DNA of 64,000 nt, from assembly GCF_000300815.1 (NCBI RefSeq), contig NZ_AMRX01000006.1, positions 930,001-994,000 on the forward strand. The letters are read 5' to 3'. The notes beneath the pieces are model-generated. The model made no database searches and was not told where the DNA came from. It worked only from the letters and a program-made list of their open reading frames with translations. Each line of letters starts with the position of its first letter. Position 1 is the stretch's first letter. The stretch is from Gayadomonas joobiniege G7. GTDB taxonomy: Bacteria > Pseudomonadota > Gammaproteobacteria > Enterobacterales > Alteromonadaceae. Positions 62,769 through 64,000 of this stretch are shown here, in pieces. The position numbers were made by a program, and so were the translations under genes.

Positions 62769-63302
62769 TTATTGAATTTTTCTGACAACTCTAATCAGTG
62801 CGTTGCTAGTTTTTAGGTGTTGGGTATTACTTCCTTCTTTAAACTGCACGGCCCATACCAAGTCGTCTGCACTACTTCCTGAGTCACCAAAAACTGGCGT
62901 ACTAGTCCAGTATACATCATTTTTGGTTGATGGAAATAGGCTTATATTTACAGCAGGTTGCGCGCAACTACGCTCTATTATACTCATCAACTCTTTGATA
63001 TTTGGCAGCCGCCAATCATCATAACCAGCAAACGTTAAACCCTCTGCGGCTTTGAGTGAGTTTTGCCAATTTAATAACATCGGCGATTCTAAACAACTGG
63101 CACTGTCTTGATCCCAGCTTTCACCATAACTACAGACAGACCACATGAGCCCTGTCCGACTATCAGTAACAGTACCATTTTCGCTATCCAGATTAAAATC
63201 TTCAACAATTACCGTTGGGGATATATCCGCTGAACAAAAACTAAACGCATGCCAAGGCTTAATCATCAATACACATGCAAAAAATATTTGATAGTTACGC
63301 AT
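62769..63302 (-). CDS. DUF1566 (Lcl) domain secreted protein
   Basis: 177 residues with a signal peptide (about 1-20, ends HAFS). The DUF1566 core is visible: VTDSRTGLMWSVCSYG, YDDWRLPNIKELMSIIE and YWTSTPVFGDSGSS. Such domains occur in secreted or surface proteins of marine bacteria and resemble a C-type-lectin-like fold. It follows another DUF1566 gene in the same direction with two bases between. Confidence 0.82.
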   Translation of the reverse strand: MRNYQIFFACVLMIKPWHAFSFCSADISPTVIVEDFNLDSENGTVTDSRTGLMWSVCSYGESWDQDSASCLESPMLLNWQNSLKAAEGLTFAGYDDWRLPNIKELMSIIERSCAQPAVNISLFPSTKNDVYWTSTPVFGDSGSSADDLVWAVQFKEGSNTQHLKTSNALIRVVRKIQ

Positions 63303-63304
63303 AC

Positions 63305-64000
63305 TTATCTCACTAAAATTAAATGTAGCGGGGAGCCTTTAACATATGAAGCTTCATCACCTGACGCTAAATTAACCGCCCAAGCTCGGTTGGTGGACGG
63401 ACTATCTTCATTCTGCACACCAAATAAAGCAGGTGTTGATGTCCAATACGCAGTATTTGTTTTTGCATGCTCAGGCCATATAATGTCAGCGTTTGCTGCG
63501 CGTGCAAGTTTATCGCTGGTACGTGAGTAGTTTAAAATAGAAACTAATTCACGAACAGTCGGCAGTCTCCAATCACTTCCACCGCATAATTGCAATTGGT
63601 TCACTGCAGCTTGATACGTTTGAGTATCGCAAGAAGCCAAAGCTGCATCACAGGCCGCACTGCTGGAGTTTTGCACCCCAGGATCGCCGCCAGCCATTTC
63701 TACATCGTTATACCAAGTATAAGTGTGAGTATGAGCACGTAGCCCTGTCGTAGTTTTAATTTCCCAAATCAGCCCTGTCACATTATCCCGAATACACACG
63801 GCAGCGGCAATCGCATCACTGGTCGGCTGGGTCCAAGGCAGTTGCTCACCATTTGCGTCTATGAGTGACAAATCAAACGCATTTTCACCTTCGCCTTGTT
63901 TTTTGAAATCGCTGTCAGTTGCGGCAATATCCCGACCAAAATCTCCGTCTTGCCCCGGAAATTGAGTTAAGCCACAACTCACTCTATTACTGCGACTATC
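63305..64000 (-). CDS. DUF1566 (Lcl) domain protein, 5' end outside window
   Basis: At least 231 residues visible; the frame is still open at the right edge, so the N terminus is missing. DUF1566 signatures appear: VTGLIWEIKTTTGLRAH, GGSDWRLPTVRELVSILNYS and YWTSTPALFGVQNED. It is the likely first gene of a pair with the DUF1566 gene at 62769. Role in surface or secreted structures is inferred. Confidence 0.82.
   Translation of the reverse strand, partial: DSRSNRVSCGLTQFPGQDGDFGRDIAATDSDFKKQGEGENAFDLSLIDANGEQLPWTQPTSDAIAAAVCIRDNVTGLIWEIKTTTGLRAHTHTYTWYNDVEMAGGDPGVQNSSSAACDAALASCDTQTYQAAVNQLQLCGGSDWRLPTVRELVSILNYSRTSDKLARAANADIIWPEHAKTNTAYWTSTPALFGVQNEDSPSTNRAWAVNLASGDEASYVKGSPLHLILVR

Noticed and set aside
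62769-64000. The two DUF1566 genes as one frame-shifted gene
   Set aside because: The second has its own signal peptide and start, and each has a complete domain, so they are two genes.

Overview
The window is a gammaproteobacterial chromosome segment, most likely a marine Alteromonadales-type bacterium. This is inferred from moderate AT-richness, the rpoE-rseA-rseB-rseC operon divergent from nadB, and the neighbouring sdhE/ygfX, ygfZ, slyD, rdgB and hemW-like genes. About three quarters of it (from base 1 to roughly 48.9 kb) is one prophage whose left end lies outside the window. The rest, from about 49.2 kb on, is host chromosome.

Prophage layout. The early operon (3-4687, + strand) encodes a lambda O/P-like replication pair with an origin inside the O-like gene (four exact GAGCGCCAC iterons followed by an AT-rich stretch), then DUF1367, DUF1364 and RusA proteins, a Q-type antiterminator and a coiled-coil protein. 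It ends in a 109-base structured element between convergent genes. A cargo island follows (4.8-9.7 kb). It holds the truncated end of a PstI/BsuBI-like restriction enzyme and a four-gene operon: membrane AAA+ ATPase, subtilisin-like protease, small winged-helix-like protein and small membrane protein. The first two resemble the IetAS defence/plasmid-exclusion pair. The late operon runs leftward from 43.6 to 9.8 kb: holin, amidase endolysin, 3TM protein, terminases, portal, scaffold, capsid, connectors, tail proteins, internal virion proteins, and a 3638-residue polyvalent protein with ParB-like, SF2 helicase, adenine methyltransferase, zincin-like and LPD38-like parts. There is no tape measure, sheath or baseplate, so this is a podovirus, reminiscent of the Bcep22 type. 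A candidate late promoter followed by two tandem terminators precedes the holin gene, and more terminators punctuate the operon, so Q-driven antitermination is expected to switch it on.

The right end (43.7-48.9 kb) holds morons: membrane proteins of unknown function, a lipoprotein endonuclease I, a two-gene module, and a P4-type integrase with candidate arm-site repeats upstream. The same two-gene module occurs again just beyond the integrase (49.3-50.6 kb), presumably in the host.

Host part. It contains a hybrid GAF-PAS histidine kinase, the sigma-E envelope-stress operon with a good autoregulatory sigma-E promoter, L-aspartate oxidase, YgfX/SdhE, YgfZ, SlyD, a short-chain dehydrogenase, RdgB, a HemW-like radical-SAM protein and two DUF1566 proteins, the last cut by the window end. 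No tRNA, rRNA, insertion sequence or CRISPR array was seen.

Main candidates for new biology are the four-gene AAA+/subtilase operon with its palindromic operator, two out-of-frame nested genes with good ribosome-binding sites inside disordered linkers of the giant gene, and the duplicated module flanking the integrase. All functional names come from sequence recognition by eye, not from database searches.
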